DNA from: Hyphobacterium sp. CCMP332
GTDB taxonomy: Bacteria; Bacteroidota; Bacteroidia; Cytophagales; CCMP332
Reading direction: 5' to 3'
Assembly: GCA_014323545.1 (NCBI GenBank)
Contig: CP058647.1
Coordinates: forward strand, 1,184,001-1,248,000
Length of the DNA: 64,000 bases
Part shown: in pieces, positions 26,573 to 35,900 of the stretch
Numbering within the stretch: position 1 is the stretch's first letter
Layout of the letters: each line of letters starts with the position of its first letter
Notes under the pieces: generated by a model
Databases searched by the model: none
Told to the model about the DNA's origin: nothing
Seen by the model: the letters and a program-made list of their open reading frames with translations, nothing else
Made by a program: the position numbers and the translations under genes

Positions 26573-27160
26573 TTACTTAATGTTCAATTCCTTCTGGAAT
26601 TGGTAGTCGTTGCTGTTGAAAGTGACAATATAATCACCGGGCTCAAACCAGAACTTCTTTCCTATCATACCATTTTGACCTCCAATTTGTGTATGATAAA
26701 GATTTATTCCCAGGTCATTCGAAATGTCCATTTGCAAATCGCTCTCTCCATTGGAGATTACTTTTACAAGAACCGAATTGCCATTCTTTTCGAGTTGAGG
26801 GAAAAAAGTGGTTTTAATTTGATTCGTATTTATTGATACATGCTGATCACCAATAAGTATTGGGACCTTTTTCATCCGAACATCATTTTTCACAATCAAA
26901 TGGTACAAACCTTTTTCCTGATTTAAAAGATCCACGGAAAATTTCAGATTTACAATGCTCAGGTTGTGAGATTCATAAATACTTTCTCCAATGGAATTTC
27001 TGATTTCAATTGAATAGTTATCACCAAATTCCGTCAACTCGACCTGGACCTTGGTTTGATCTTTTATGTTTACATTAATTTTATTGTTGGCTTTTGCATT
27101 CGATAAAGTAAGCGATCCTGCCAGCAATAAGATCGATAGAATTTTCATCGCATTTTTCAT
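26573..27160 (-). CDS. exported beta-rich protein of unknown function
   Basis: 195 residues from ATG 27158-27160; an in-frame ATG 27 bp earlier would add a hydrophilic leader before the signal peptide and is less likely. The signal peptide is MKNAMKILSILLLAGSLTLSNA. The rest alternates short strands, NYSIEIRNSIGESIYESHNL and SDLQMDISNDLGINLYHTQIGG, resembling two Ig-like or DUF3244-like modules. It has no catalytic motif and ends in a plain LNIK, so it is not a type IX sorting domain. It is divergent from the AraC regulator gene across an AT-rich 156-bp gap and could be its target. Confidence 0.72.
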   Translation of the reverse strand: MKNAMKILSILLLAGSLTLSNAKANNKINVNIKDQTKVQVELTEFGDNYSIEIRNSIGESIYESHNLSIVNLKFSVDLLNQEKGLYHLIVKNDVRMKKVPILIGDQHVSINTNQIKTTFFPQLEKNGNSVLVKVISNGESDLQMDISNDLGINLYHTQIGGQNGMIGKKFWFEPGDYIVTFNSNDYQFQKELNIK

Positions 27161-27184
27161 AGTATATAAGTTTAATTGACTCTT

Positions 27185-27192
27185 CAAAGGTA
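27185..27192 (-). promoter_or_regulatory. -7 element for the exported-protein gene
   Basis: On the reverse strand TACCTTTG fits TAnnTTTG, 24 nt before the start codon. A TTG 23 nt upstream is a loose -33 match. Confidence 0.38.
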
Positions 27193-27316
27193 GTAAGCCT
27201 TATAGAGCCTAAATACAAGACAATTCACCAATTTATATGGTATATTAACATAATATAGAATAAATAACATATAATATGATTAATATTGCATTATAAACAG
27301 GCTATTTGTGTATAAA

Positions 27317-28201
27317 ATGAATATGATAAATACAAAATTGACCAATCCACAGCTCGAAAAAGTAGTAATGCCCCATGAAGGCTCGATGCTCGTGCGACAT
27401 TTTGATAAATTTAACAGAAATACAAGGCCATTTTGGCATTATCATCCGGAATTGGAATTGGTTTATGTCAAAGAAGGTAGTGGTAAAAGACATATAGGAA
27501 GTCATCTGTCCTATTTTAATGGAGGCGAGTTGGTATTGATTGGTTCGAACTTGCCTCACCAGGGTTTTACCAATCGCTTGAGTGGTAGTGAAAGTGAAAC
27601 TGTGATTCAAATGCTTCCCAACTTTTTGGGCGATGATTTTTTTAACATCCCCGAAATGAAAGGAATCAACAATCTATTTGAGCGCTCCAAAAAAGGACTA
27701 TCTTTTGGTGAAGAGGACAAAAACATTATTGGAGAGAAGATCCTGCAATTGGTGAACAAAGATAAATTTGAACAAATCCTCTTGCTTCTCGAGATTTTAA
27801 GAGATTTATCCAATTCAAGGAATTACAAAATACTCAATGCCAATGGCTTTTTACTTGTATCATCACCTCAGGATAATGACCGTTTAAACAAAGTTTTGAA
27901 TTACGTAAAGGAAAATTTCCAAAAACCTATAACATTAAATGAAATAGCTGATTTGGTTAGCATGACAGTGCCCTCTTTTTGCCGTTATTTCAAAAAAATC
28001 ACAGATAAAACATTTACACAATTCTTAAATGAATACCGCTTGGTTCACGCCTCAAAACTATTGACAGAAAAAGAGATTGGAATAACTGAGGTCAGTTTTG
28101 AAAGTGGTTTTAATAATTACTCGCACTTTGTAAATCAATTCAAAAAATTTACCGGGAAAAGCCCTTCCGGATATCGAAAAACGATACAGAAAGTACTTTA
28201 A
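27317..28201 (+). CDS. AraC-family transcriptional regulator with cupin sensor
   Basis: 294 residues from ATG 27317 (GTG 27308 and ATG 27323 are alternatives). The N-terminal cupin has WHYHPELELVYVKEGSGKRHIG and a GELVLIGSNLPH strand, typical of ligand-sensing AraC proteins. The C-terminal pair of helix-turn-helix units is at about 195-290: ITLNEIADLVSMTVPSFCRYFKK and GITEVSFESGFNNYSHFVNQFKK, closing with TGKSPSGYRK. The ligand is unknown, perhaps a sugar. It is divergent from the exported protein gene and convergent with thioredoxin. Confidence 0.92.
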   Translation: MNMINTKLTNPQLEKVVMPHEGSMLVRHFDKFNRNTRPFWHYHPELELVYVKEGSGKRHIGSHLSYFNGGELVLIGSNLPHQGFTNRLSGSESETVIQMLPNFLGDDFFNIPEMKGINNLFERSKKGLSFGEEDKNIIGEKILQLVNKDKFEQILLLLEILRDLSNSRNYKILNANGFLLVSSPQDNDRLNKVLNYVKENFQKPITLNEIADLVSMTVPSFCRYFKKITDKTFTQFLNEYRLVHASKLLTEKEIGITEVSFESGFNNYSHFVNQFKKFTGKSPSGYRKTIQKVL

Positions 28202-28222
28202 TCTAAAATTATATCCAGGGTT

Positions 28223-28525
28223 TTATTGATACTGGGCCAAAAGATTTTTGAGTTGATAGGCAGGAATTACTCCCGATTGTCTCCATTTCATTTCCCCATT
28301 CTTAAATATCATCAGAGTGGGGACACCCTGAATTTGAAATTTTGAGGCCAATTGCGGGTTTTTATCAACGTCTATTTTTATAATACTTGCCGTATCTCCA
28401 ATGTCTTTTTTTAATTCCTGCAAGATCGGCGCCAGCATTTTACAGGGCCCACACCACTCAGCTGAAAAATCAATCAAAGTGGGTTTGTCCGAACTCACCA
28501 GTTCTGAAAAACTTTTACCTGCCAT
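28223..28525 (-). CDS. trxA: thioredoxin
   Basis: A 100-residue cytoplasmic thioredoxin with active site WCGPC (Cys25, Cys28), the buried Asp of LIDF and the cis-Pro in GVPTLMIF. It reduces protein disulfides using thioredoxin reductase. It follows the rhodanese gene by 1 bp on the reverse strand, so the two are one transcript. The pairing suggests that thioredoxin reduces the rhodanese persulfide or its products. It is probably a secondary thioredoxin, given this context. Confidence 0.92.
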   Translation of the reverse strand: MAGKSFSELVSSDKPTLIDFSAEWCGPCKMLAPILQELKKDIGDTASIIKIDVDKNPQLASKFQIQGVPTLMIFKNGEMKWRQSGVIPAYQLKNLLAQYQ

Positions 28526-28526
28526 T

Positions 28527-28808
28527 CTAATTCAAATTTGAGATCATGTGATTCACATTTGTCCATGAACCGCCGTTATAGCAGTCTAAACCCTGAGCAG
28601 AAAGATAACCTCTGGCCTGTTCGCTTCTCGCTCCGCTTCTACAGAATAAAATCAGGGGTTGATTCATTTCCTTTAATTCTTCAAGTCTATGCGGCACCTC
28701 GTTGAGCGGAATATTGATTGCACCTGCAACACTTCCCGACTGAAATTCCATGGATGTCCGTACATCAATTAATGCGCCTCCTTCTTGTATTGCTTTTTCT
28801 ATGCTCAT
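28527..28808 (-). CDS. single-domain rhodanese
   Basis: A 93-residue rhodanese with the active-site loop CRSGARS (Cys56) and the opening [24 protein letters not shown]. It carries sulfane sulfur as a cysteine persulfide. The protein is cytoplasmic with no signal. It is the first gene of a two-gene unit with thioredoxin. A palindrome in its upstream region may be the site of a Crp/Fnr regulator. Confidence 0.93.
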   Translation of the reverse strand: MSIEKAIQEGGALIDVRTSMEFQSGSVAGAINIPLNEVPHRLEELKEMNQPLILFCRSGARSEQARGYLSAQGLDCYNGGSWTNVNHMISNLN

Positions 28809-28865
28809 TTGATTTCGATTTTTAAATTATTGATGCAAAAGTCTTCATCTTTCAGCATCTCAAAT

Positions 28866-28879
28866 GTAACCTTTGTTAC
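28866..28879. promoter_or_regulatory. palindrome in the rhodanese / small membrane protein promoter
   Basis: GTAAC-CTTT-GTTAC is a perfect 5-bp inverted repeat with a 4-nt spacer, in the 117-bp divergent gap. Size and spacing suit a Crp/Fnr dimer. TACATTTG, a -7-like element for the rhodanese gene, overlaps its left edge at 28861-28868. Confidence 0.4.
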
Positions 28880-28925
28880 TTCATTGAAATACTTTTGAAT
28901 TAAAATTGTTCCAAATTATAAATGA

Positions 28926-29156
28926 ATGATTCAAAAAAATAATTCCAAAATTTTAATCGGCTTACTTTCTTCTCTTACATTAGGCCTGGCACCTTTTACA
29001 CCCGAACCGCATATCTGGGGCAAGATCAAATGGATTATGGGTGGCGCCGTAGGCATGCAAGCTCAAGATTATTTTGATTTCTTATTTCATGCTGCACCTT
29101 GGGGGTTTCTTATGTATGCATTAATTGAAAAGATCGCTACAAAATTTAGAAATTAA
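28926..29156 (+). CDS. small conserved membrane protein
   Basis: A 76-residue protein with two hydrophobic segments (ILIGLLSSLTLGLAPF and YFDFLFHAAPWGFLMYALIEK) joined by TPEPHIWGKIKWIMGGAVGM. I recall similar short proteins in Bacteroidota but no function. ATG 28923 lies 3 nt upstream but out of frame. It is divergent from rhodanese-thioredoxin and shares the palindrome-bearing gap, so co-regulation is possible. Confidence 0.7.
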   Translation: MIQKNNSKILIGLLSSLTLGLAPFTPEPHIWGKIKWIMGGAVGMQAQDYFDFLFHAAPWGFLMYALIEKIATKFRN

Positions 29157-29177
29157 CTTCTATGGAGAATTAAAGAG

Positions 29178-29198
29178 AAAAGTGAAAAGTGAAAAGTT
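29178..29198. repeat. heptamer array, left of the four-helix-bundle gene
   Basis: Three consecutive heptamers AAAAGTG, AAAAGTG, AAAAGTT. The third is the reverse complement of the AACTTTT unit in the array on the other side of the gene, so the two arrays are inverted relative to each other. Confidence 0.7.
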
Positions 29199-29307
29199 TA
29201 AAGATTAAAGATTTTACTAAATGAAATTCCACTAACGCTAATTAATTTCGTAAGTCCACACATTAGTCTTTACACTTTGAATTAAAAAATGTGTCATTAG
29301 ATAAAAA

Positions 29308-29670
29308 ATGCCGCAAAAGATAAAAGAAAAAAGTTTTGACTTCGCTTTAAATTCATTAAAGACTTTCAAGAAGCTTCAAAGTAACAAGGAATATATTATT
29401 TCAAAACAGTTTTTACGTAGTAGTACTAGCATTGGCGCATTAATCCGAGAATCGGAATTTGCGGAAAGTAAAAAAGACTTTATTCATAAACTTGCAATTG
29501 CTCTTAAGGAAGCAAATGAAACTATATATTGGTTAGATTTATTAAAATGTGCTGATTATTTGGAAAAGTGTCAATATACTGAGTTGAAAAGCCAAAATAA
29601 ACAGATTATTTATATGCTAATTGCAATAATTAAATCATCTAAAAAGAATATGGCAAAAGCTTCAAACTGA
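29308..29670 (+). CDS. four-helix-bundle protein (23S rRNA intervening-sequence family)
   Basis: A 120-residue all-helical protein of the S23/IVS family related to the Avd accessory protein: FDFALNSLKTFKKLQSNKEYIISKQFLRSS, then TSIGALIRESEFAESKKDFIHKLAIALKEANETIYWLDLL, the family's signature. Such genes were first seen inside 23S rRNA intervening sequences but also stand alone in Bacteroidota chromosomes. Here the gene is isolated, with inverted heptamer arrays about 110 bp before and 8 bp after it. Expected to form a pentamer, as known homologues do; the role is unknown. Confidence 0.9.
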   Translation: MPQKIKEKSFDFALNSLKTFKKLQSNKEYIISKQFLRSSTSIGALIRESEFAESKKDFIHKLAIALKEANETIYWLDLLKCADYLEKCQYTELKSQNKQIIYMLIAIIKSSKKNMAKASN

Positions 29671-29677
29671 ATATTTG

Positions 29678-29712
29678 CAACTTTTAACTTTATACTTCTA
29701 ACTTTTAACTTC
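29678..29712. repeat. heptamer array, right of the four-helix-bundle gene
   Basis: Five consecutive heptamers, AACTTTT, AACTTTA, TACTTCT, AACTTTT, AACTTCC. The array covers the stop codon and last codons of hflX (TAA at 29705-29707 on the reverse strand). Confidence 0.7.
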
Positions 29713-30892
29713 CCGCGTAATTAGGAAAGATCATATAATGCCTCTCCTTAACATTATCTGCTAAGATCTCCCTCAACTCTTTGATATTTTGTTTTTTAGC
29801 TGCTGAAATAAAAATAGCCTCTTTGTGAGATTTACTGAGATAGCTTTCTTTCAGCTCTTCCAATGGTACAGGTGTGTTTTCGTCAAAAGGACGGTCCTCA
29901 GGATCGTATGTATAATTATCGATCTTGTTAAAAACCAAAATGGTTTTCTTATCGCCCGCTCCTATTTCCTGTAGCGTTTTATCTACCACTTCCATCTGTT
30001 CTTCAAAACCCGGATGCGAAATATCCACTACATGGAGCAATATATCCGCCTCTTTTACTTCATCTAGTGTGGACTTAAATGACTCAATCAAAGAGGTGGG
30101 AAGTTTTCTTATAAATCCTACGGTATCGGTTAGTAAAAAAGGAACTTTATCCAAAACAACTTTTCTAACTGTTGAATCAACTGTCGCAAAGAGTTTGTCC
30201 TCTGCAAAAACATTTTCCTTAGACAAAATTCGCATTAAGGTCGATTTGCCCACATTGGTATAACCTACCAAAGCCACACGAACCATATTTTGCCGGCTTT
30301 TTCTTTGTGTAATCCCCTGTTGTTCTATTTTTTCAAGCTTTTTCTTTAATAGACTAATCTGGTTTCGAATAATCCTTCTATCGGTTTCAATTTCCTTTTC
30401 ACCGGCCCCTCCCCTCGTTCCGGTTCCTCCTCTTTGTCTTTCAAGGTGAGTCCACATGCGTGTAAGGCGTGGCATCAGGTATTCGTATCTCGCTAGTTTT
30501 ACTTGGGTTTTAGCTTGCGCTGTCTTGGCCCTCAGCATAAAAATGTCAAGAATTAACAAACTCCTGTCGTAGATCTTGATTTTCAATTTATTTTCGAGGT
30601 TCCGTACCTGGGATGGTGTCAATTCATCATCAAAAATTGCCGTATCTATATCATTGGAAATAATATACTCATTGATTTCTTCCAGTTTTCCTTTACCAAC
30701 ATAGGTAGAAACGTGTGGCAGGTCTGCTTTTTGAGTAAATTTTTTGTAAGTTGAAATGCCTGCTGTTTTCGCCAAAAAAGCAAGTTCTTCCAAATATTCT
30801 TCTGCCTGAAGTTCCGTTTCATTTCGTACGATTAAAGATACCAGGACTGCCTTTTCCTCCTTCTTATCTTTTATTGCCAGTGTTTCTATCAA
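29705..30892 (-). CDS. hflX: GTPase HflX
   Basis: A 395-residue ribosome-associated GTPase. It has the N-terminal HflX domain with HVSTYVGKGKLEEI and the Gly-rich RGGTGTRGGAGEKEIETDRR linker, then the G domain: G1 GYTNVGKSTL, G3 DTVGF, G4 NKID and SAAKKQN. HflX splits stalled 70S ribosomes under stress. The length is normal, but the last residues (NYAGS) and stop lie in the heptamer array of the neighbouring four-helix-bundle gene. It is divergent from tpiA across 75 bp. Confidence 0.96.
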   Translation of the reverse strand: MIETLAIKDKKEEKAVLVSLIVRNETELQAEEYLEELAFLAKTAGISTYKKFTQKADLPHVSTYVGKGKLEEINEYIISNDIDTAIFDDELTPSQVRNLENKLKIKIYDRSLLILDIFMLRAKTAQAKTQVKLARYEYLMPRLTRMWTHLERQRGGTGTRGGAGEKEIETDRRIIRNQISLLKKKLEKIEQQGITQRKSRQNMVRVALVGYTNVGKSTLMRILSKENVFAEDKLFATVDSTVRKVVLDKVPFLLTDTVGFIRKLPTSLIESFKSTLDEVKEADILLHVVDISHPGFEEQMEVVDKTLQEIGAGDKKTILVFNKIDNYTYDPEDRPFDENTPVPLEELKESYLSKSHKEAIFISAAKKQNIKELREILADNVKERHYMIFPNYAGS

Positions 30893-30932
30893 ATTAACGC
30901 TCTGTTTTGAATTTCTTCTGTTAGTCAGAACA

Positions 30933-30949
30933 CAAAATTACTAAATTTG
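30933..30949. promoter_or_regulatory. back-to-back -7 elements for hflX and tpiA
   Basis: TAATTTTG on the reverse strand (30933-30940) and TAAATTTG on the forward strand (30942-30949) both fit TAnnTTTG and are one base apart. The -33 matches are weak on both sides. Confidence 0.4.
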
Positions 30950-30967
30950 ATGCCTTATTAATTAATT

Positions 30968-31729
30968 ATGAGAAGAAACACTGTTGCAGGAAACTGGAAA
31001 ATGAATACCAATAGAGAAGAGGGAAATAAACTCAGCTCTGAAATTATTAATATGGCGGCTTCAGAATTAAATTCCGATGTCGATATTATATTAATTCCTC
31101 CTTTTACCCATGCCTTTGAAGTACAGAAACTGGCCACCGGAAATAAAAATATTTATGTTGGTGCCCAAAATTGCCACTTTGAAGATTCTGGTGCATTTAC
31201 CGGGGAAGTTTCTCCTGTTATGCTCAAGGGGATAAATCTCAGTCATGTGGTATTGGGACACAGCGAGAGAAGAGAAATTTTTAATGAAAGCAACGAAACC
31301 ATCAAAAAAAAGGTAGATGCGGTCTTAAAGCACAATCTGAGGCCAATTTTCTGTTGTGGAGAGCCTCTTGGAATTAGGGAAAAAGGGACGCAAAATGTCT
31401 ATGTGTCTTCTCAAATTGAGGAGAGCCTCTTTCATTTATCTAAACTGGACTTCGAAAAAATAATCATTGCCTATGAACCAATTTGGGCTATAGGAACCGG
31501 ATTGACGGCAAGTCCCATGCAAGCCCAGGAAATGCATCGCGAAATTCGTTCAATGATCGCTAAAAAATATGGCATAGAAACTGCTCAGAATATTAGCATC
31601 CTTTACGGAGGAAGTGTAAAACCTGACAATGCCAGGGAGCTCTTTGCATGTGAAGATGTAGATGGTGGACTGGTCGGCGGCGCTTCTTTGAAATCAAGGG
31701 GCTTTGTGGATATAGCAAAATCATTTTAA
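30968..31729 (+). CDS. tpiA: triosephosphate isomerase
   Basis: 253 residues. It interconverts dihydroxyacetone phosphate and glyceraldehyde 3-phosphate in glycolysis and gluconeogenesis. The catalytic set is complete: Lys in AGNWKMN (Lys11), His in VLGHSERR, and Glu in AYEPIWAIGTG; the phosphate-binding ILYGGSVKP and GGLVGGASL loops are intact. It is the first gene of a tightly packed unit: its TAA shares the A with the ATG of the DUF6150 gene. Divergent from hflX. Confidence 0.98.
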   Translation: MRRNTVAGNWKMNTNREEGNKLSSEIINMAASELNSDVDIILIPPFTHAFEVQKLATGNKNIYVGAQNCHFEDSGAFTGEVSPVMLKGINLSHVVLGHSERREIFNESNETIKKKVDAVLKHNLRPIFCCGEPLGIREKGTQNVYVSSQIEESLFHLSKLDFEKIIIAYEPIWAIGTGLTASPMQAQEMHREIRSMIAKKYGIETAQNISILYGGSVKPDNARELFACEDVDGGLVGGASLKSRGFVDIAKSF

Positions 31730-32064
31730 TGTTTATATACCTTCTCATATTGCATAATTTTTTTTCGACAGAAATACTACATCAAAAAACTCAGACCTTT
31801 TGCGAATTAAAAGGTGCCGTGTATATCGAAAGGGAAGACCGCAATCTTGCGCATTACACAGTTTACGAGGAGGAATCAGAGGCATTTGCACAAATGCTGA
31901 TTTATGAAGAATACAGCCGCACCTATGCTGATAAGGCGGGTTTGTGGTATTTTGTAAACAATCGGGGCATGGCTGACTTTAGCATATATTTCGAAAAAGA
32001 AGCCGGAATGGCTGATTTCAGTATTTATTTCACTGAAACTGCATCTTTTGCAGGCTGTCAATAA
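31729..32064 (+). CDS. DUF6150 protein with short internal repeats
   Basis: A 111-residue protein with a hydrophobic N-terminus (MFIYLLILHNFF), possibly a signal or anchor. The body is made of about five 13-residue units of the form hydrophobic-A-x-x-x-[IV]-Y-x-E: LAHYTVYEEES, FAQMLIYEEYS, ADKAGLWYFVN, MADFSIYFEKE, MADFSIYFTET, framed by TFCELKG and FAGC. This is the DUF6150 pattern as I recall it. A small beta structure closed by the two Cys is likely. It overlaps tpiA by 1 nt and ends 1 nt before prmA, so it is surely co-transcribed. Function unknown. Confidence 0.78.
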   Translation: MFIYLLILHNFFSTEILHQKTQTFCELKGAVYIEREDRNLAHYTVYEEESEAFAQMLIYEEYSRTYADKAGLWYFVNNRGMADFSIYFEKEAGMADFSIYFTETASFAGCQ

Positions 32065-32065
32065 G

Positions 32066-32908
32066 ATGCCCGAATTTTATAGCCTCAGGATTAAATCAGA
32101 TAATCCTCTCCCCGAATATTTAAGTATCCTTCTTGATAATTACGGTTTTGAAGGCATAATCGAACATTCCGATAATGAAATAGAAGCTTTTATCAGATCT
32201 GAGCATTTTAAAAAGGATATTATATCTGATTTTCTAAAGGAGTTTACAAATGATGAGGGCATTCAGGTAAATATTTCAAAAGTTGAAGAAAAGAACTGGA
32301 ATGAAACCTGGGAATCCTCTTTTGAAGCAATAGAAATTGATAACAAACTAAGAATCAGAGCCCCATTTCACCCTACTTCAGATAAATTTGATATTGAAAT
32401 AATAATTGAACCTAAAATGTCATTTGGAACAGGACACCATGCTACGACCTATCAAATGGCACAATTAATGCTCCAAAAGCATATAGAAGATCAATATGTA
32501 TTGGATGCGGGTTGTGGTACCGGGCTTTTATCGATCCTTGCAGAAAAACTGGGTGCCAAAAAAGTAAGCGGTTTCGATGTGGAAGAATGGGCTTTCAATA
32601 ATAGTCTTGAAAATCTGAAATTGAATAATTGTACAAAAACAAACGTTTTTAAAGGTGATGCCCAAAAATTGCCTTATGATCAAAAGGACTATGATTTGAT
32701 ACTGGCCAATATCACTAAAAATATCTTAAAAGAAGATATTCCCGTATATTTGAACTGTTTACGACCGGGTGGTACTTTAATGATTAGTGGATTTTTTGAG
32801 GAAGATATTCCGGAAATGCAATATTTTTCTAAAAATCTTGGATTAGAGGTCATAAAAACGAAAACTAAAAATAACTGGGCAGCTTTGGAGCTTCATAAAA
32901 TAAGGTGA
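32066..32908 (+). CDS. prmA: ribosomal protein L11 methyltransferase
   Basis: 280 residues from ATG 32066, directly after the DUF6150 stop; a TTG 18 bp earlier would overlap that gene. It contains the PrmA hallmark FGTGHHATTYQMAQLM, SAM motif I VLDAGCGTGLLSILAEKLGA, the acid of GFDVEEWA and the catalytic-region LILANITKNIL (N-I-T variant of NPPY). It trimethylates ribosomal protein L11. The overlap with the next gene is 4 nt (GTGA). Confidence 0.95.
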   Translation: MPEFYSLRIKSDNPLPEYLSILLDNYGFEGIIEHSDNEIEAFIRSEHFKKDIISDFLKEFTNDEGIQVNISKVEEKNWNETWESSFEAIEIDNKLRIRAPFHPTSDKFDIEIIIEPKMSFGTGHHATTYQMAQLMLQKHIEDQYVLDAGCGTGLLSILAEKLGAKKVSGFDVEEWAFNNSLENLKLNNCTKTNVFKGDAQKLPYDQKDYDLILANITKNILKEDIPVYLNCLRPGGTLMISGFFEEDIPEMQYFSKNLGLEVIKTKTKNNWAALELHKIR

Positions 32909-35900
32909 AAAAATCCCTGATCATATCGATAATTTTCGTTTTGGTCTCGATAAGTGCAAAATCACAATACATTTACTTATCGGAGGATCCATCTTTGTTT
33001 GTAGAGCAGGCAGACTCACTATTAAAGCAATGGGGTAATATTGGTGACTCAACATCCAATAATTTCGCCTCGGTTTGGTTTGATCTGAACTCCGAGGATC
33101 AGGATAAGGTCATAACTATTTCCAAAACGTTTAGAGACAGAAAATACCCTGTAAATCCATTTTTCGTTGTTTTTTATAATGCGCTTTACAATGGCGTATA
33201 TGGTGAATTTGCTGAGAAAATAAATCTGAGTGAATTCCTTGACGTGGCCCAAAAACTTGTTGAAAATGCAGAAGACCCAAAAGACCTGCTTCGCTATTTT
33301 ATAACTTCCAGAAACCTTTTCCAACACGGAGCACTTTACTACCATCAATACAATGTTTTATCCATTCCCGAAGGAAGTAATTTCGTTTTTGAATACGTAG
33401 ATGCTCCTTCCTTTATTGATCCTATTATTCCGCAAGAAGTTGAAGAAGCATTAAAAGATGATTTTGATGAGGGCCTTAGCGAAACCGGAGAAAGCGAAGA
33501 AGAATGGTCAGAGGATGACTGGAGCGATAATGATTGGAGCGATGATAGCTGGGATGATGATTCCTGGGACGATGACAGCTGGGACGATGATTCCTGGGAT
33601 GACAAAGATGAATCGCTGGCCAATTTTGATGATGACGAAAACCTGGATAATTACGGAGCCTTTGAGGATCCATTTGCTTCTCCCGCACCGGCAGCTGATT
33701 TGCCTGCAATAGAAGGTGCAACTATAAAAATAGAAAACGCCGATTTTGAGTTTTTCAGTCCCTATGACACATTTGAATTGCAAAATGTGAGCGGTACTTA
33801 TGTCTTCGGAAGCAGAAATTTTGTAGGTGACACCGGTTCAATGGCAATAATTATTCCATTGGGTGATTACGAATCTGAAGCTGAAATCACATTTAGCAAA
33901 TTTGCATTTAATACGATTTCACCGTCAATATCGGCTGAAAATGCACTGCTCTCCTTTTCTGATCTTTTCGATGAAGATATAAGTGGTTCATTTACTGTTA
34001 AAAGTAAAGCTCCCGAAGCACCCGGAAGGAAATACCCCGTTTTCAGATCCTATAAAAGTAATTACGAATACAAAAATATTGGAGAGGGTGTAAAACTCAT
34101 TGGTGGTTTTACCTTGCTTGGAGACAAGATTAATACGCAGGGTCTTGACCTCGGTAAAAACTATATTGAAATAGAAAGAGATAATGAACTTGTATTAAAA
34201 GGAAGCTCGCCTCGATTTTATGTGCGCGATACTTTACTTAAATCACATAAAGTGGATTTGGTAATATATCAAAACAGGGACTCACTCATGCATCCTTCCA
34301 TGGAACTTAATTATGACATGTCCAATTCATTTTTGACGCTCTATTGGGAAAAAGGAACATTCCAGGACAGGCCCATGATCGATTCCTATCACAATGTGGA
34401 CATCAAAGCCGATAAACTCAGCTGGGATCTGAACTCACAGGAAATAAATTTTGGAATAATAAACGGCAGGTCAGACGTACCGGCAGTGGTGCGATCGCTG
34501 GATAATTTTGATGATCAGGAATACCTCAGAGTGAAAGGAATAAATCAATTTCATCCGGTGCAGGTTGCGGCTTACTTTTCCTTGAAGAAAAGAATGGAGG
34601 AATTCTCCTTTTTTGAACTGGCCGAAGCTTATAAAATTAAACCGGAAATAATGAAATCGGCTGTAAAAAGGGCAGCCGGGAAAGGCTATCTGGAATTTGA
34701 TGAGCATACCGGTTTGATAAGAATAAATTCTAAAACAAAACACGCTTACAATTCTAATTTCAAAAAAGAGGATTACGATAATATGGAGTGGTATTCAATT
34801 TCTCCAACAGGTCAGAATATTACTCTTCAATTGGATTCTAATGCATTGATAATTAGAGGGGTTGAACGAGAAATTGTAAGTAAGGCATTGAAAGTTTATT
34901 ACAAACCCGACAGTGGAGAAGTTGTGTTGAAAGAAAACCGAAATTTTACATTTAACGGGGAAATAAGAGCCGGTAATTACAGTGTAAAAGGAAAGAATTT
35001 TGATTTCAATTATGATGATTTCACCATGAATCTCAACCAGATTGATTCTATTCGATTCAATTTATCCAATGATTCGACCGGGGAATCTTCGGAAAGAAAA
35101 ATTCTAGGTGGTGAAGTAGAAAATACAGGTGGAATGTTTTATCTCAACGAACCGAACAATAAGTCAGGAAGACATGACTTGCCTCAATACCCCATACTGG
35201 ATGTTACCAAGCCTTCTTATGTCTATTTTGATGACCCGGATATTTTGGGAGGGTCTTATGACAGGAAAGTATACTTTGAAATCCCCAAGTTTAAAATTGA
35301 CACCCTCGCAAGTGATAACCCAAGTGTGATTAATGTTAAGGGAACATTTCATTCGGGAGGAATCATACCTGATTTTGAAACAGAATTAATTGTAAATAAG
35401 GACCTGTCACTTGGTTTTACCTATCAATTGCCCGAGGAAGGCTATCCTGTTTTTGGCAACGAAGAAGCGCGCTATTACAATGAGGTGAAAATGAATACCA
35501 AAGGACTAAATGGCGATGGCACATTCAATTATCTCACCTCTACAACAGATGCTAAAAATGTCATTTTCTATCAGGATTCAATGGTTGTGCAGGATGCGGT
35601 TGTGGATGTAAAAGCAGGAGAAACAGAATACGGTGATTACCCGGATGCAAAAAGTGCTGATGCCAGAGCTGTTTTGATGGCTTCAAATGAAAGATATATT
35701 ATAAACTCCAAAGGCCGCGAAATGGTGGATTTGTACAATGGCAAAGCCCAATTGGAAGGTGCCGCCATGATCTCAAAAAAAGGAATGTTTGGAATTGGAG
35801 ATGTGCGTACTCAGGGAACCGACTCGCGATCGCAGAATTTCAGATTTTCAAAAAACAGCTTTACTGCAAGAGATGCAGATTTCTTTATCGAAGCCTATGA

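Noticed and set aside
29925-30263. A 112-codon forward frame inside hflX
   Set aside because: A shadow of the GTPase gene; Ser/Thr-rich product with no recognisable domain.
33505-33609. A repeat array that could be taken for CRISPR
   Set aside because: The period is 18 nt, with no spacers, and the units are in-frame codons of the giant protein; there are no cas genes.
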